Source: G020350405 sp964513655
GTDB taxonomy: Bacteria; Planctomycetota; Phycisphaerae; Sedimentisphaerales; Anaerobacaceae
Direction of reading: 5' to 3'
Assembly (NCBI GenBank): GCA_964513655.1
Contig: CAZENQ010000141.1
Span: 1 to 5,834, forward strand
DNA length: 5,834 nt
In this document: positions 1 through 4,182 of the stretch, piece after piece
How positions within the stretch are numbered: the stretch's first letter is position 1
Layout of the letters: each line of letters starts with the position of its first letter
Position numbers and translations under genes: made by a program
The notes under the pieces: model-generated
Database searches by the model: none
What the model was told of the DNA's origin: nothing
The model's input: only the letters and a program-made list of their open reading frames with translations

Positions 1-150
1 TTAGCCCAAAAACAAGGGCGACCCCGCACCTGTCAAATTCCCCACCCCCATTTTTGGCCCAAAAACGCCGCTCCCCCTCCGTCGTCCGGCCCGTTTACAA
101 CGACCTCCCCGTCAATCTGAGAAACCTACACAACTTGGGCACCCCAAATC
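1..150 (-). pseudogene. Decayed inverted copy of the Cys-rich small ORF (left arm of inverted repeat)
   Basis: Read on the minus strand, this stretch matches 1221-1372 without large gaps. The outer part (1-112) is roughly 85% alike by eye, and the inner part (113-150) matches at 25 of 38 positions. The reading frame of the 63-codon ORF can still be traced: DLGCPSC aligns with DCGYPAC, and RGGRC is kept. It is broken by a TGA just before RGGRC and by a one-base deletion near 85-88. The similarity continues past the ORF stop, so this is a DNA-level duplication and not only a gene homology. The arm may extend beyond the left edge of the window. I see no function for it as a protein. Confidence 0.7.
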
Positions 151-268
151 CACCCAGAACTGGCTTCAGCAATCATCCAGAGACGGTTTTTGTCTAAAGT
201 TTAGGGCTCGTCCTGCGATAAAAGATATGGAAAAGTGTTCTTAAAACTCGTTTTAGAGGTCAGTAACC
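151..268. other. Leader region of the 286-residue protein gene
   Basis: This is a non-coding stretch between the left repeat arm and the first gene. It holds the ribosome binding site AGAGGT at 255-260, eight bases before the ATG at 269. I could not find a convincing -35/-10 pair. GATAAAAGATAT at 217-228 is A+T-rich enough to act as a -10 region, but no good -35 hexamer lies at the right distance. GGAAAAGTGTTC at 229-240 faintly resembles the GAAAGTGTTTC units found at 1394 and 1477. Confidence 0.4.
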
Positions 269-1129
269 ATGAACGTAGATGGCGTAAATGCCCCAAATGG
301 CAATGCTTACGGCCTGCAAAAGGCCCAATCGCAAGACCCGGCCGCAGAACCACAACTGGTCAATAGCGAAGCGCCTCAAGAGGGCAGCGAATACGCAAAC
401 GGCGTTATTGGGCTGCTGCAGGATGGGCATTTTAAGGGCGTGGCGGACGTAAGGCTGCGGATAAATTTCTTCGACGAGCTGGCGGCGATTGAGGCGGGAG
501 AGTTAAAAAAAGCCGCTGACGGCAATATAAACGGTCTTTTGGGAGCAGTTGGGGGAGACGCTGAGGTGCTGCTCGCGCTTGGCGACACGCCGGAAGATGT
601 TGCGCAGGGCTTGCAGAAGCTTCAGGATACGTTCGTTGCGGCGGTGAATGGGGCGAAGGAGCAGTTTATGGGGGCGGAGATGCCATCGAAAGATGGGCTT
701 GTGGAGTCTATAAATTGGGCTTTTGAGGCGTTTATCGGGGGTTTACGGGAATTATTCGGGCCGGAGCCGGAGGTAATGGAGGAAGAGGCTCCGGCCGGTG
801 GTGTCGATGATCCGGAGCAGACATCTGATACCCAGGGTGTTGGGGAGGAAAGTGGAGTTTCGTCCGCGCCGGTGCCGGAAGCGGCGCCGGCACCCAGCAT
901 GGAGGAGGCACTGGAGGGCTATATTTCGGGGCTAAAAGCGGCTTTTGAGGCTGCTATGGAGGGTTTTTTGGGTCAGTTGGATGGAGTAGTGGTTCTGCCG
1001 GAATTGTCGGAGCCGAGCGGCAATGGCGTGGCGTATGAAAAATTCTTGGCGATGTACAATGAGATGCGCGGCTTGGAGGCCGGCAGTCAGGATTCGGAAG
1101 GAACCGAGACAGTAGACGCTACTGTCTGA
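269..1129 (+). CDS. Hypothetical Ala/Glu/Gly-rich protein with repeated helical units
   Basis: A 286-residue ORF with a good ribosome binding site (AGAGGT, spacing 8) and ATG start. I do not recognise the family. There is no signal peptide or membrane segment, so it is probably cytoplasmic, or exported by a route not visible here. Three amphipathic helical units resemble one another: residues 111-135 (FVAAVNGAKEQFMG), 144-164 (FEAFIGGLRELFG) and 213-237 (FEAAMEGFLGQL). An acidic, Pro-rich linker without sequence complexity (about 165-212) separates the second and third. The C-terminal segment GNGVAYEKFLAMYNEMRG (251-268) looks the most conserved-like, and a Ser/Thr/Glu tail follows. The stop is 13 bases before the start of the Cys-rich ORF, so the two could be co-translated. 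The whole unit lies between the arms of an inverted repeat. Composition and helix repeats would suit a scaffold or structural protein, but that is speculation. Confidence 0.75.
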   Translation: MNVDGVNAPNGNAYGLQKAQSQDPAAEPQLVNSEAPQEGSEYANGVIGLLQDGHFKGVADVRLRINFFDELAAIEAGELKKAADGNINGLLGAVGGDAEVLLALGDTPEDVAQGLQKLQDTFVAAVNGAKEQFMGAEMPSKDGLVESINWAFEAFIGGLRELFGPEPEVMEEEAPAGGVDDPEQTSDTQGVGEESGVSSAPVPEAAPAPSMEEALEGYISGLKAAFEAAMEGFLGQLDGVVVLPELSEPSGNGVAYEKFLAMYNEMRGLEAGSQDSEGTETVDATV

Positions 1130-1142
1130 AATAAAGGGACTT

Positions 1143-1334
1143 ATGGGAGAAGTGATGGAATCGGATGCCCGCTTTTGGCGGGCATTCTTTTTGCGCGAAC
1201 GATACAGCCGGATCTCGCTGGATTGCGGATACCCAGCTTGTCCAGATTGCCCACATTTACGGGGAGGTCGTTGTGAAACCGGCCGAATGACGGAGGGAGA
1301 GCGGCGTTTTTGGGCCCAAAATGGGGGTGAGTAA
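1143..1334 (+). CDS. Small Cys-rich protein, possible zinc-binding knuckle
   Basis: A 63-codon ORF with AAAGGGA at 1133-1139 ahead of the first ATG. A second ATG at 1155 with GGGAGA upstream is an equally good start and would give 59 residues. The core carries four cysteines in the pattern C28-x4-C33-x2-C36-x7-C44, which could bind a metal or form disulphides. It is flanked by two aromatic/basic segments, RFWRAFF and RRFWAQ. No known family is recognised. Two facts cut against confident expression. A perfect terminator hairpin (1165-1192) lies within codons 8-17. The inverted partial copy at 1-150 is equally similar beyond the stop codon, so conservation does not by itself prove coding. It may be a real gene that uses the hairpin for attenuation, or chance coding through a terminator and a repeat. 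Confidence 0.45.
   Translation: MGEVMESDARFWRAFFLRERYSRISLDCGYPACPDCPHLRGGRCETGRMTEGERRFWAQNGGE
1165..1192 (+). terminator. Intrinsic terminator hairpin, inside the small ORF
   Basis: A perfect 8-bp stem, ATGCCCGC paired with GCGGGCAT, around a 5-base loop, followed by TTCTTTTT. It lies 36 bases after the stop of the 286-residue gene and is best read as that gene's terminator. It also encodes DARFWRAFFL of the Cys-rich ORF, so the ORF is transcribed only by read-through unless it has its own promoter. Confidence 0.85.
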
Positions 1335-1372
1335 TTTGAGGGGGTGCAGGGTCACCCTTGATTTTGGGCTAA
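1221..1372 (+). repeat. Right arm of inverted repeat bracketing the 286-residue gene
   Basis: The reverse complement of this stretch matches 1-150. It covers the 3' half of the Cys-rich ORF and 38 bases after its stop. Both arms keep TTTTTGGG-type palindromes (perfect in this arm: TTTTGGGCCCAAAA at 1308-1321). Both also keep a GGGTCxCCCTTG plus T-rich block (here 1349-1364) that could be a weak terminator at the end of each copy. The loop between the arms is about 1.07 kb. Confidence 0.75.
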
Positions 1373-1387
1373 AAATGAGGGTTGGGG

Positions 1388-1428
1388 GTGTTGGAAAGTG
1401 TTTCAACGTGTGAAAAATTACAAAAAAA
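1388..1428 (+). repeat. 41-base direct repeat, copy 1, built of 10-base units
   Basis: Matches 1471-1511 at 36 of 41 positions. It reads as consecutive decamers: GTGTTGGAAA, GTGTTTCAAC, GTGTGAAAAA, TTACAAAAAA. The GTGT starts are exactly one helical turn apart, as expected for a protein that binds several sites on one face of DNA. Confidence 0.75.
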
Positions 1429-1523
1429 TAGGAAAAACTCAGAAAAAGTGGTGAAATTGCGCTGGAATAAGTGTTTGAAAGTGTTTCAAAGTGTGAAAAT
1501 TTACGAAAAATTTAGCGTTAAAA
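1395..1523. other. Phased A-tracts, predicted intrinsically curved DNA
   Basis: Runs of A at 1413-1417, 1422-1428, 1433-1437, 1443-1447 and 1454-1456 have centres at 1415, 1425, 1435, 1445 and 1455, exactly 10 bases apart. Further A runs near 1479, 1489, 1498, 1508 and 1521 continue roughly in phase. A-tracts repeated at the helical pitch are known to bend DNA. The segment ends in a TTAAAATGGGG box (1518-1528) that resembles the -10-like boxes further right, so curvature may assist a plus-strand promoter there. No clear -35 or downstream intact gene supports this. Confidence 0.65.
1471..1511 (+). repeat. 41-base direct repeat, copy 2
   Basis: Second copy, 83 bases after the first, with decamers GTGTTTGAAA, GTGTTTCAAA, GTGTGAAAAT, TTACGAAAAA. 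It contains the small palindrome TGAAAGTGTTTCA. With only two copies and an A-rich middle it is not a CRISPR array. Confidence 0.75.
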
Positions 1524-1572
1524 TGGGGGGTTTGGAGGGGCAAAGGAGTGGCGGGGCGGGAGCCGGCGCTCA

Positions 1573-1599
1573 ATATACACTATTTGAACTAGTGTATAT
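1573..1599. promoter_or_regulatory. Operator-like perfect palindrome
   Basis: ATATACACTA, seven bases, TAGTGTATAT: a perfect 10-bp inverted repeat in an A+T-rich island. Size and symmetry fit a dimeric helix-turn-helix repressor. The half-site TAGTGTATA resembles TAGTGATAC (1936-1944) at the promoter of the nearby gntR gene, so the GntR protein is a candidate binder. This is inference. There is no T-run after it, so it is not a terminator. Confidence 0.5.
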
Positions 1600-1610
1600 C
1601 TTGGAGGAAA

Positions 1611-1688
1611 GTGTCGCATATTGACAAATTCCCTGTCCGTTTGCGACAGGTTTTGAGCGGCCCTTGGTTCGTATCTCGTGAAGCGTGA
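1611..1688 (+). pseudogene. Possible 5' fragment of a truncated gene
   Basis: GGAGG at 1603-1607 is followed by a GTG and 25 codons (starting VSHIDKFPVRLRQ, ending FVSREA) before a TGA at 1686. It starts 11 bases after the operator-like palindrome. The stop falls inside the heptanucleotide repeat, so the ORF ends exactly where repeat DNA begins, as expected if repeat DNA replaced the rest of a gene. Against this, the spacing from GGAGG to GTG is short (3 bases) and no family is recognised. CCTGTC and GACAGG (1632-1637, 1645-1650) followed by TTTT form a weak terminator-like hairpin within it, which could instead mean a short non-coding transcript. Confidence 0.3.
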
Positions 1689-1697
1689 AGCGTATCT
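1670..1697. repeat. Heptanucleotide tandem repeat
   Basis: Four exact 7-base units in a row: CGTATCT, CGTGAAG, CGTGAAG, CGTATCT, then CGG. Two unit types alternate in mirror order. Short tandem heptamers of this kind occur in intergenic DNA of several bacterial groups. No function is evident. Confidence 0.65.
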
Positions 1698-1738
1698 CGG
1701 TAGTTGAGGCCGGCGCGGCCAGCACTGTTTTTACTGGG

Positions 1739-1757
1739 TCCCGGGTCAAGCCCGGGA
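1739..1757. repeat. REP-like palindrome
   Basis: TCCCGGG, five bases, CCCGGGA, inside a GTCCCGGGTCAAG context. This resembles the common interspersed intergenic palindromes whose minus-strand translation reads PGLTRDPV. No T-run follows, so it is not a classical terminator. It sits immediately left of the gntR relic. Confidence 0.55.
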
Positions 1758-1774
1758 TCTTCGCTGCGCTTCGA

Positions 1775-1834
1775 GGTGCGCTGGTGAAATGGTTGAAAGA
1801 AGAGGTTAAGAGATTGAAATTTCCGAAGAAGTGA
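1775..1834 (+). pseudogene. Relic of the 3' end of a second gntR gene
   Basis: The last 18 codons before the TGA at 1832 read ALVKWLKEEVKRLKFPKK, against ALVAWLREEVKRLKFPKK at the end of the intact gntR gene downstream. The similarity starts abruptly at GGTGCGCTGG and continues past the stop to 1877, matching 2294-2390. The rest of the gene is absent and is replaced by repeat DNA. This is either a segmental duplication of the gntR tail or all that remains of a tandem paralogue. Confidence 0.8.
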
Positions 1835-1877
1835 GGGAAATTGGGGGCGAGGTACGAGGGGTGAGGGATTAGGGAAA
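1775..1877 (+). repeat. Direct repeat of the gntR 3' end, copy 1
   Basis: Pairs with 2294-2390. The coding part differs at only a few positions. The downstream part is a G-rich run of GAGGGG/GCGAGG motifs, with a short length difference between the copies. The distance between copies is about 519 bases, and the intact gntR promoter and most of its coding region lie between them. Recombination between copies would delete gntR. Confidence 0.75.
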
Positions 1878-1896
1878 TCAAAATATGAAAAAGGAG

Positions 1897-1925
1897 TTGA
1901 CAGAGCGGGAGGTATTGCTTAGACT
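1897..1925 (+). promoter_or_regulatory. Sigma70-type promoter of gntR
   Basis: A consensus -35, TTGACA (1897-1902), a 17-base spacer and a -10 of TAGACT (1920-1925, four of six consensus bases). Transcription would start near 1932, giving a leader of about 30 bases with AGGAG at 1951-1955, eight bases before the ATG. Confidence 0.7.
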
Positions 1926-1945
1926 GTAGCAACTGTAGTGATACA
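1923..1945. promoter_or_regulatory. Possible autoregulatory operator of gntR
   Basis: The direct repeat ACTGTAG (1923-1929 and 1932-1938) runs into TAGTGATAC (1936-1944). Outer TGTA (1925-1928) and TACA (1942-1945) are in inverted orientation. TTGCT (1915-1919) and AGCAA (1928-1932) also form an inverted repeat over the -10. The position on the -10 and start site suits repression by the gene's own product, as is common for GntR proteins. Which of these overlapping repeats is the site cannot be told from sequence alone. Confidence 0.4.
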
Positions 1946-1963
1946 AAAAAAGGAGATATTTTA

Positions 1964-2353
1964 ATGAAGATTCGAATAGACAATTCTTCAGAGCGGGCAG
2001 TGTACCAGCAGATAGTGGACAAGGTGAAGCGGGATATCGCGATTGGGCGATTAGTCAAGGGACAAAGGCTTCCGACGATAAAGCAGTTAGCGGAGCAATT
2101 GGAGGTAGACCCGAACACAACAGGCAAGGCGTACCGGCAGCTCGAACGGGAGGGAATTATTGTCACGAAGGGTCGCTCAGGCGCGTTTGTGGCAAGTGGT
2201 GAGAGCAGTATAAGAATGTCGGTACGAAAGAAGGTGATTCGCGAGCGATTAGAGCGGATTGCCGTGGATGCGTATCACATGGGGATTGACAGGGGTGCGC
2301 TGGTTGCGTGGTTGAGGGAAGAGGTTAAGAGATTGAAGTTTCCGAAGAAGTGA
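1964..2353 (+). CDS. GntR-family transcriptional regulator, YtrA subfamily
   Basis: A 129-residue DNA-binding regulator. Residues 12-78 form the GntR winged helix-turn-helix: YQQIVDKVKRDIAIGRL, then LPTIKQLAEQLEVDPNT (recognition region), KAYRQLEREGIIVTKGRSG and the wing ending AFV. The C-terminal part is only about 50 helical residues, which is typical of the YtrA subfamily. These proteins lack a large ligand domain and act as repressors, often of ABC transporter operons. Here no transporter gene lies next to it: repeat DNA follows, then a lipoprotein gene on the other strand. It has its own promoter and probably regulates itself. AGGAG with an 8-base spacing fixes the ATG. A relic of a paralogue's 3' end lies upstream. 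The family call is secure; the target is unknown. Confidence 0.93.
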   Translation: MKIRIDNSSERAVYQQIVDKVKRDIAIGRLVKGQRLPTIKQLAEQLEVDPNTTGKAYRQLEREGIIVTKGRSGAFVASGESSIRMSVRKKVIRERLERIAVDAYHMGIDRGALVAWLREEVKRLKFPKK

Positions 2354-2390
2354 GGGGAGATTGGGGGCGAGGGGCGAGGGGTTAGGGAAA
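2294..2390 (+). repeat. Direct repeat of the gntR 3' end, copy 2 (in the intact gene), with G-rich tail
   Basis: It covers the last 20 codons of gntR and 37 bases after the stop. The tail contains successive runs of three to five G (about 2354-2387) separated by short spacers, a pattern that can form a G-quadruplex in the plus strand. Copy 1 at 1775-1877 has a related but slightly different G-rich tail. Confidence 0.7.
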
Positions 2391-2400
2391 GACGACTGGA

Positions 2401-2418
2401 TCCCAGCCTTCGCTGGGA
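2401..2418. repeat. REP-like hairpin
   Basis: TCCCAGC, loop CTTC, GCTGGGA: a perfect 7-bp stem in the context CTGGATCCCAGCC. This is the widespread class of intergenic palindromes whose minus-strand translation reads VPAKAGIQ. No T-run follows, so it may stabilise the gntR mRNA 3' end but is not a standard terminator. Confidence 0.6.
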
Positions 2419-2485
2419 CAGGCGGGGCGGTAATCAACAAGCTGCGGTAGAGTTTGGGTTGTAAATGATTGGTGGAATTAGGAGA

Positions 2486-2510
2486 GGTAATTGATAAAAT
2501 GGTGTGGTGA
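2486..2510 (+). promoter_or_regulatory. 25-base box, copy A, with -10-like core and no gene after it
   Basis: A GGTAATTGATAAAATGG core followed by TGTGGTGA, matching 20 of 25 bases of copies B (3132) and C (3642). TAAAAT at 2495-2500 would be the -10. Unlike B and C, no start codon lies about 42 bases downstream. A strong AAAAGGAGG at 2557-2565 also has no start codon in range. The following sequence is the 3' end of the opposite-strand lipoprotein gene, suggesting that a gene once driven from here has been lost. Confidence 0.45.
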
Positions 2511-2576
2511 GGTTTTTTGAAAGCCCATCACCCACAAGACCGAAGGGCTGAGCGCAAAAGGAGGCGTAAGCAGTAG

Positions 2577-3017
2577 TTATTTTAGGCCCACCCAATCGCG
2601 GCTTCGCTGAACTTGCCGTTGGAACTCTGCGTGGTCTAACTGGCGCTGTATTTCTTGTAGTTGCTGGTTGTGGGACTGATTTTGTTGCCTAGTTGCGGAT
2701 AGTAATTCTCTTCTAAATTCTTCGGTTTTATTGTCTTCTATGATTTTATCAAGCTTGGCAAGATATGCCTCTTTATCAAAATCATCAGGAGGAATATAGA
2801 AATTGGGGTCAGAAAGATATGGGTCATCTCCACCATATCTTGCTGCTAATAGTTTTCGGCCGGCAGGAGTAGTTACGCCTTCAAAGATTCTAAGTAGTAT
2901 GTAAAAGGATGAATTGTCATATTGGCCCACTATCTCTGTTAGCGTGCGAGGTTTTGAATCAGATGTTGCTTCTGAACAACCAGCAACGAAGACCAATAAG
3001 ATTAAGATATATCTCAT
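2577..3017 (-). CDS. Small lipoprotein with C-terminal coiled coil
   Basis: A 146-residue protein of unknown function, predicted to be membrane-anchored. The start chosen is the internal ATG at 3015-3017. From there the protein begins with a compact lipoprotein signal, MRYILILLVFVAGC, with lipobox V-A-G-C and Cys14 as the lipidation site. The open frame extends 65 codons further upstream, but that part has no signal logic and runs through the promoter region. After the signal come a Ser/Asp-rich linker, a mixed segment with FYILLRIFEGVTTPAGRKLL, an acidic Pro/Asp stretch, and a Gln/Arg-rich helix (about residues 108-142) likely to form a coiled coil. The ribosome binding site is weak. The gene is divergent from the hypothetical gene at 3184. 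Confidence 0.75.
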   Translation of the reverse strand: MRYILILLVFVAGCSEATSDSKPRTLTEIVGQYDNSSFYILLRIFEGVTTPAGRKLLAARYGGDDPYLSDPNFYIPPDDFDKEAYLAKLDKIIEDNKTEEFRRELLSATRQQNQSHNQQLQEIQRQLDHAEFQRQVQRSRDWVGLK

Positions 3018-3029
3018 AACTACCAAGCT

Positions 3030-3043
3030 ACCCCATTTTAATA
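3030..3043 (-). promoter_or_regulatory. Minus-strand TTAAAATGGGG box ahead of the lipoprotein gene
   Basis: On the minus strand the sequence reads TATTAAAATGGGGT, with TAAAAT at 3035-3040, 17 bases before the lipoprotein ATG. It matches the core of the plus-strand boxes at 3642-3666 and 1518-1528. A TTGACA lies only 7 bases upstream, too close to be its -35, so a standard sigma70 promoter is not proven. Confidence 0.4.
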
Positions 3044-3131
3044 CAGGTGTCAAGGGAAAAAACGCTATCTTTTCAGAATCGCGCGGTAGGAGTCGATTAG
3101 AGCGTTTCGGATTTGACATTGCAACAAGACA

Positions 3132-3156
3132 GGCAATCGTTAGAATGGTGTAGTGA
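3132..3156 (+). promoter_or_regulatory. 25-base box, copy B, probable promoter of the gene at 3184
   Basis: Contains GGCAATCGTTAGAATGG and differs from copy C at only 3 of 25 positions. TAGAAT (3141-3146) fits a -10, and TTGCAA (3119-3124) with a 16-base spacer is a possible -35. The -10 begins 43 bases before the ATG at 3184. Confidence 0.55.
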
Positions 3157-3183
3157 TATTGGTCGGAAGAAAGGGGACGCAGG

Positions 3184-3627
3184 ATGACATATTTTACACC
3201 TGCTATTGACAAATACTTTGCCCTTTGGATTGTGCCTGAAACGTGGCATACAGGCCATCCATTAGATATGGAGAGGTTTTATAAGTTCGTCATAGCGATT
3301 AACTACTATAGCAAAGCTATCCGACGGCCACCACTGGAACTTAATGACCCACTACTGGCAAAGCATCCTGCGAGCTTACGCCCTAAGTTTGCGAAATTGA
3401 TAGTGGCCACGGACCGGAATCCAAGAACAGTGGACGAGGAGGGATTTAAGGAGAAAATTCTTCTTGCAGTCAAGCGGAATCATCCGAACTTCGACGAAGC
3501 TTATGCGGCAAAGTTGGTGGATAAGTACGCCGAAAAGGCAATGGTTGTTCTTGACGCTTTATGGGCCGTGAAAAAAACGGGGTTTCCCAACAGAAACATA
3601 CAAAAATGGCAGCCATCACTTAAGTAA
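3184..3627 (+). CDS. Hypothetical protein
   Basis: A 147-residue soluble protein that I do not recognise. It has no signal peptide, membrane segment or cysteine. The N-terminal third is aromatic-rich (YFALWIVPETWHTGHPLDM, then FYKFVIAINYYSKAIRR). The rest alternates basic and acidic helical segments, ending in KWQPSLK. AAAGGGG at 3170-3176 gives a suitable ribosome binding site for the ATG at 3184. It is preceded by box B and followed by box C, so it is probably transcribed alone. It is divergent from the minus-strand lipoprotein gene, with 166 bases between starts. Confidence 0.75.
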   Translation: MTYFTPAIDKYFALWIVPETWHTGHPLDMERFYKFVIAINYYSKAIRRPPLELNDPLLAKHPASLRPKFAKLIVATDRNPRTVDEEGFKEKILLAVKRNHPNFDEAYAAKLVDKYAEKAMVVLDALWAVKKTGFPNRNIQKWQPSLK

Positions 3628-3641
3628 TAAGTAAGTCGGAC

Positions 3642-3666
3642 GGCAATCGTTAAAATGGGGCGGTGA
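3642..3666 (+). promoter_or_regulatory. 25-base box, copy C, probable promoter of the second lipoprotein gene
   Basis: Contains GGCAATCGTTAAAATGGGG. TAAAAT (3651-3656) lies 42 bases before the ATG at 3693, almost the same distance as in copy B. No clear -35 is seen 16-18 bases upstream. The sequence just before it (AATAAGTAAGTCGGACGG) is echoed after the next gene at 4140-4157, suggesting a larger repeated intergenic module. Confidence 0.5.
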
Positions 3667-3692
3667 AAGAGAATTTATTGAAAGGAGATAAA

Positions 3693-4121
3693 ATGAAAGG
3701 GATAGTAACGGTTTCAATCTTGGGTGTGCTTATGGCGGGGTATTTAGTGCTACCGGGGTGTTTACTGCCGGGCGTAGCGGTCGATATGTCGATAGCCGAA
3801 TACTATAAGGCTGCCGAATCTGTGCAGTTGGGGGACTCGAAAGAGAAGGTTTTAGCAGCGTTTGAGAAGGCCCAGAATACCTTGCCGGCGGAAGTGCGCC
3901 GGTCACCAGAGAAATATACAGAAGGCGGTGTAAGCGTAGAGATATATTACTTTCGCAGTAGCCGGACGCCGGATTACGTGTCAACTGACGATGAGTACAC
4001 GCCATATATTTTCAACGATGACAGGCTGGTTGCTATTGGTTGGGCTACTTTGGGTGGGCCTAAAACACGTGCCCGGCCGGCGGAGAGGGTAAAGGTTGAC
4101 GCCGACATCCACCATTATTAG
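3693..4121 (+). CDS. Small lipoprotein, possible BamE/SmpA-like fold
   Basis: A 142-residue predicted lipoprotein. The signal peptide spans residues 1-22, with lipobox L-P-G and Cys23. The mature part starts with a helix carrying QLGDSKEKVLAAFEKA (about 47-62). Strands follow, with VSVEIYYFRSSR, YTPYIFNDDRLVAIGW and LGGPKTRARP. A GDSKEKV-type turn followed by strands in a small lipoprotein recalls the SmpA/OmlA (BamE) type of fold, but I cannot assign a family. The ATG at 3693 is chosen because AAAGGAG (3681-3687) stands five bases ahead. An in-frame GTG at 3663 lies inside box C and lacks a ribosome binding site. The gene converges on the minus-strand operon with 61 bases between ends, and I see no clear terminator there. 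Confidence 0.8.
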   Translation: MKGIVTVSILGVLMAGYLVLPGCLLPGVAVDMSIAEYYKAAESVQLGDSKEKVLAAFEKAQNTLPAEVRRSPEKYTEGGVSVEIYYFRSSRTPDYVSTDDEYTPYIFNDDRLVAIGWATLGGPKTRARPAERVKVDADIHHY

Positions 4122-4182
4122 GCAAAAGACGAGCCAAACAATAAGTAAATTGGGACGGTTAGAGGGAACGTTGGTCTGAGGG

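Noticed and set aside
1394..1504. CRISPR-like pair of 28-base repeats
   Set aside because: Only two copies, imperfect, A-rich internal structure made of 10-base units, and no leader or cas gene.
1621..1649. TTGACA at 1621 as a promoter -35
   Set aside because: No -10-like hexamer at 16-18 bases; the position instead falls in the CCTGTC/GACAGG hairpin.
1570..2166. 198-codon open frame on the minus strand opposite gntR
   Set aside because: It runs through repeats (its translation includes the PGLTRDPV repeat phrase) and across the 5' half of the secure gntR gene, with no ribosome binding site or family signature.
2249..2440. 63-codon minus-strand frame containing VPAKAGIQ
   Set aside because: VPAKAGIQ is the usual translation of an intergenic palindrome; the frame is antisense to the gntR 3' end and its G-rich tail.
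3018..3212. N-terminal extension of the minus-strand lipoprotein to 211 residues
   Set aside because: It would bury the lipoprotein signal peptide inside the protein and cover the divergent promoter region.
3663..3692. GTG start giving a 10-residue longer second lipoprotein
   Set aside because: The GTG lies inside the 25-base promoter-like box, and AAAGGAG stands five bases ahead of the ATG at 3693.
3730..4005. 91-codon minus-strand frame opposite the second lipoprotein
   Set aside because: Antisense shadow with low-complexity Pro/Ser/Arg content and no start signals.
4122..4182. Bidirectional terminator between the convergent genes
   Set aside because: No stable stem with T-run found on either strand; only a 3-bp GGC/GCC pairing.
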